This document shows positions 6,653-7,729 of a stretch of DNA of 7,729 nt, piece after piece. The position numbers and the translations under genes are program-made. Numbering within the stretch: the stretch's first letter is position 1; each line of letters starts with the position of its first letter. This DNA is from Rubrobacter sp. (GTDB lineage: Bacteria; Actinomycetota; Rubrobacteria; Rubrobacterales; Rubrobacteraceae): the NCBI GenBank assembly GCA_019247245.1, contig JAFAPF010000337.1, forward strand, positions 1 to 7,729, written 5' to 3'. The notes under the pieces were generated by a model. It searched no databases. It was given only the letters and a program-made list of their open reading frames with translations, and had not been told where the DNA came from.

Positions 6653-6658
6653 AAGGAG
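6653..6658 (+). promoter_or_regulatory. Shine-Dalgarno site for the aldehyde dehydrogenase gene
   Basis: AAGGAG is placed 8 bases before ATG 6667 in the 36-base gap after the SDR gene. It closely resembles the site before the SDR gene (both sit in an AGAAGGAG context) and fixes the start of the aldehyde dehydrogenase. Confidence 0.75.
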
Positions 6659-6666
6659 CAACAACG

Positions 6667-7729
6667 ATGGAAGTGAGCGAGACGATCTCACACCTCATAG
6701 GTAATGCGGAGGTGCGATCGACAAGTGAGGAGGCAATAAAAGTTCTCGATCCGGCGACGAGTGAGCAGATCGGTCTTATCCCTGCCGGCACCCCCGCTGA
6801 CGCTTCGGAAGCGGTGAAAGCCGCCCGCGAGGCGAAAACTGGCTGGTCACGCCTGCCCGCCGCTGAACGAGCGGAGTTCCTAAAGACCGCTGCGCGAAGG
6901 ATGCGAGAGCATGCTCGCGACCTCGCCGGGCTCGTCACCCTCGAGAACGGCAAGCCCCTGGACGATGCTCTAGGCGAGGTCGAGGCCGGAATAGGCACTC
7001 TGGAGCAGTACGCTGAGCTAGGGCCTCTGCACCGGGGCAAGAACCTCCAGGGCAATTATATGGCTACGGACGTGATGGTCCACGAACCCTACGGTGTTAC
7101 AGCGGTCGTGGTGCCATGGAACGACCCCATCGCTATCGCCTGCGGCTACCTCGGTGCCGCTCTGGTAACCAGCAACACCGTAGTCTACAAGCCCTCCGAG
7201 AAGACCCCGCTCTCGGCAGTGCGACTCGTCGAGATGTTCGAGCTGCCCGACGGCGTCCTGAACCTGCTCCTGGGCGACGCCCGCGCCGGATGGCCACTCG
7301 TCGCTCACGAGGACGTAGACCTAGTGCTCTTCACCGGCTCGGTTAAGACGGGACGCGAGATCCTGGAGGCCGCGGGACGTCAACTCAAAAAGGCCGTTGT
7401 CGAGCTTGGCGGTAAGGATCCCATGCTTGTGGATGCGGGCGTTGGCCCGGCGTGGGCAGCGGACGAGGCCGCGACCGGGTCGTTCGCTAATGCCGGTCAG
7501 ATCTGCACTTCCACGGAACGCATTTACGTTCACGAATCTGTGGCCGACGAGTTCTTACGAGAGCTCGTGATCCGCGCCGAGACCCTCCAGGTGGGCGACG
7601 GCACACAGCCCGAAACCCAGGTGGGACCCCTCATCGATGAAGGCCAGCGCGAGCTCGTACACCGCCACGTCATGCAGGCGGTCGAGGCCGGGGCAGAGCT
7701 TTTGTGCGGCGGTGAGGTTCCCGATGGTC
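6667..7729 (+). CDS. NAD-dependent aldehyde dehydrogenase (ALDH superfamily), 3' end missing
   Basis: The gene runs off the right edge after 354 full codons; the family is usually about 480 residues, so roughly the last quarter is missing. The protein would oxidise an aldehyde to a carboxylic acid. All main ALDH elements seen so far are intact: the oxyanion-hole Asn in VVPWNDP (N152), the cofactor site YKPSE (K175, E178; Glu here favours NAD+), the FTGSVKTG loop (G224, G229), the general base E246 in VELGGKDP and the nucleophile C280 in NAGQICTSTERI. E246 and C280 are 34 residues apart, as in the reference enzymes (E268/C302). The N-terminus starts with a normal ALDH leader and has no signal peptide. 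Substrate cannot be read; succinate-semialdehyde or generic aldehyde dehydrogenase names would be guesses. It follows the SDR by 36 bases, suggesting consecutive oxidations. Confidence 0.92.
   Translation, partial: MEVSETISHLIGNAEVRSTSEEAIKVLDPATSEQIGLIPAGTPADASEAVKAAREAKTGWSRLPAAERAEFLKTAARRMREHARDLAGLVTLENGKPLDDALGEVEAGIGTLEQYAELGPLHRGKNLQGNYMATDVMVHEPYGVTAVVVPWNDPIAIACGYLGAALVTSNTVVYKPSEKTPLSAVRLVEMFELPDGVLNLLLGDARAGWPLVAHEDVDLVLFTGSVKTGREILEAAGRQLKKAVVELGGKDPMLVDAGVGPAWAADEAATGSFANAGQICTSTERIYVHESVADEFLRELVIRAETLQVGDGTQPETQVGPLIDEGQRELVHRHVMQAVEAGAELLCGGEVPDG

Overview
The window is GC-rich, coding on the + strand almost throughout, and reads as one tightly packed transcription unit. It holds the tail of an upstream gene, six complete genes and a seventh gene cut by the right edge. 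No RNA genes, mobile elements, CRISPR arrays or convincing terminators were seen, and no gap between genes exceeds 50 bases. ATG, GTG and TTG starts, clear AGGAG-type Shine-Dalgarno sites, GC-rich wobble positions and yet frequent ATA isoleucine codons suggest a deep-branching high-GC bacterium. The gene families recall actinobacteria, and a Rubrobacter-like organism is my best guess. This taxonomic call rests on overall impression and not on any marker gene.

Layout: (1) 1-85 is the C-terminal end of an unidentified protein. (2) 82-1581 is a bifunctional HldE-type heptose-phosphate kinase/adenylyltransferase. (3) 1578-2684 and (4) 2678-3673 are two divergent GT9 (heptosyltransferase-family) glycosyltransferases. 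(5) 3670-4641 is an atypical GT-B glycosyltransferase. (6) 4626-5855 is a GT4 glycosyltransferase of the MshA/sucrose-phosphate-synthase-like type. (7) 5902-6630 is a classical short-chain dehydrogenase. (8) 6667 to the end is an NAD-type aldehyde dehydrogenase lacking its last quarter or so.

The first five junctions are stop/start overlaps (4, 4, 7 or 4, 4 and 16 bases), a pattern of strong translational coupling. The last two genes are separated by 46 and 36 bases, each gap carrying its own Shine-Dalgarno site. The first part makes sense as one pathway: HldE produces an ADP-activated manno-heptose and up to four cytosolic glycosyltransferases use it and other nucleotide sugars to build a heptose-containing glycan. 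The sugar acceptor, any flippase or polymerase, the HldD epimerase, and GmhA/GmhB are not visible, although the truncated first gene could be one of the latter. How the dehydrogenase pair at the 3' end relates to the glycan is open; both look NAD-dependent and could carry out consecutive alcohol-to-aldehyde-to-acid oxidation.

The individual families are all known. The most notable points are a heptose-glycan operon in a possible monoderm, the absence of an obvious HldD, the divergent motifs in the two GT9 proteins and in the third glycosyltransferase, and the attached SDR/ALDH pair.
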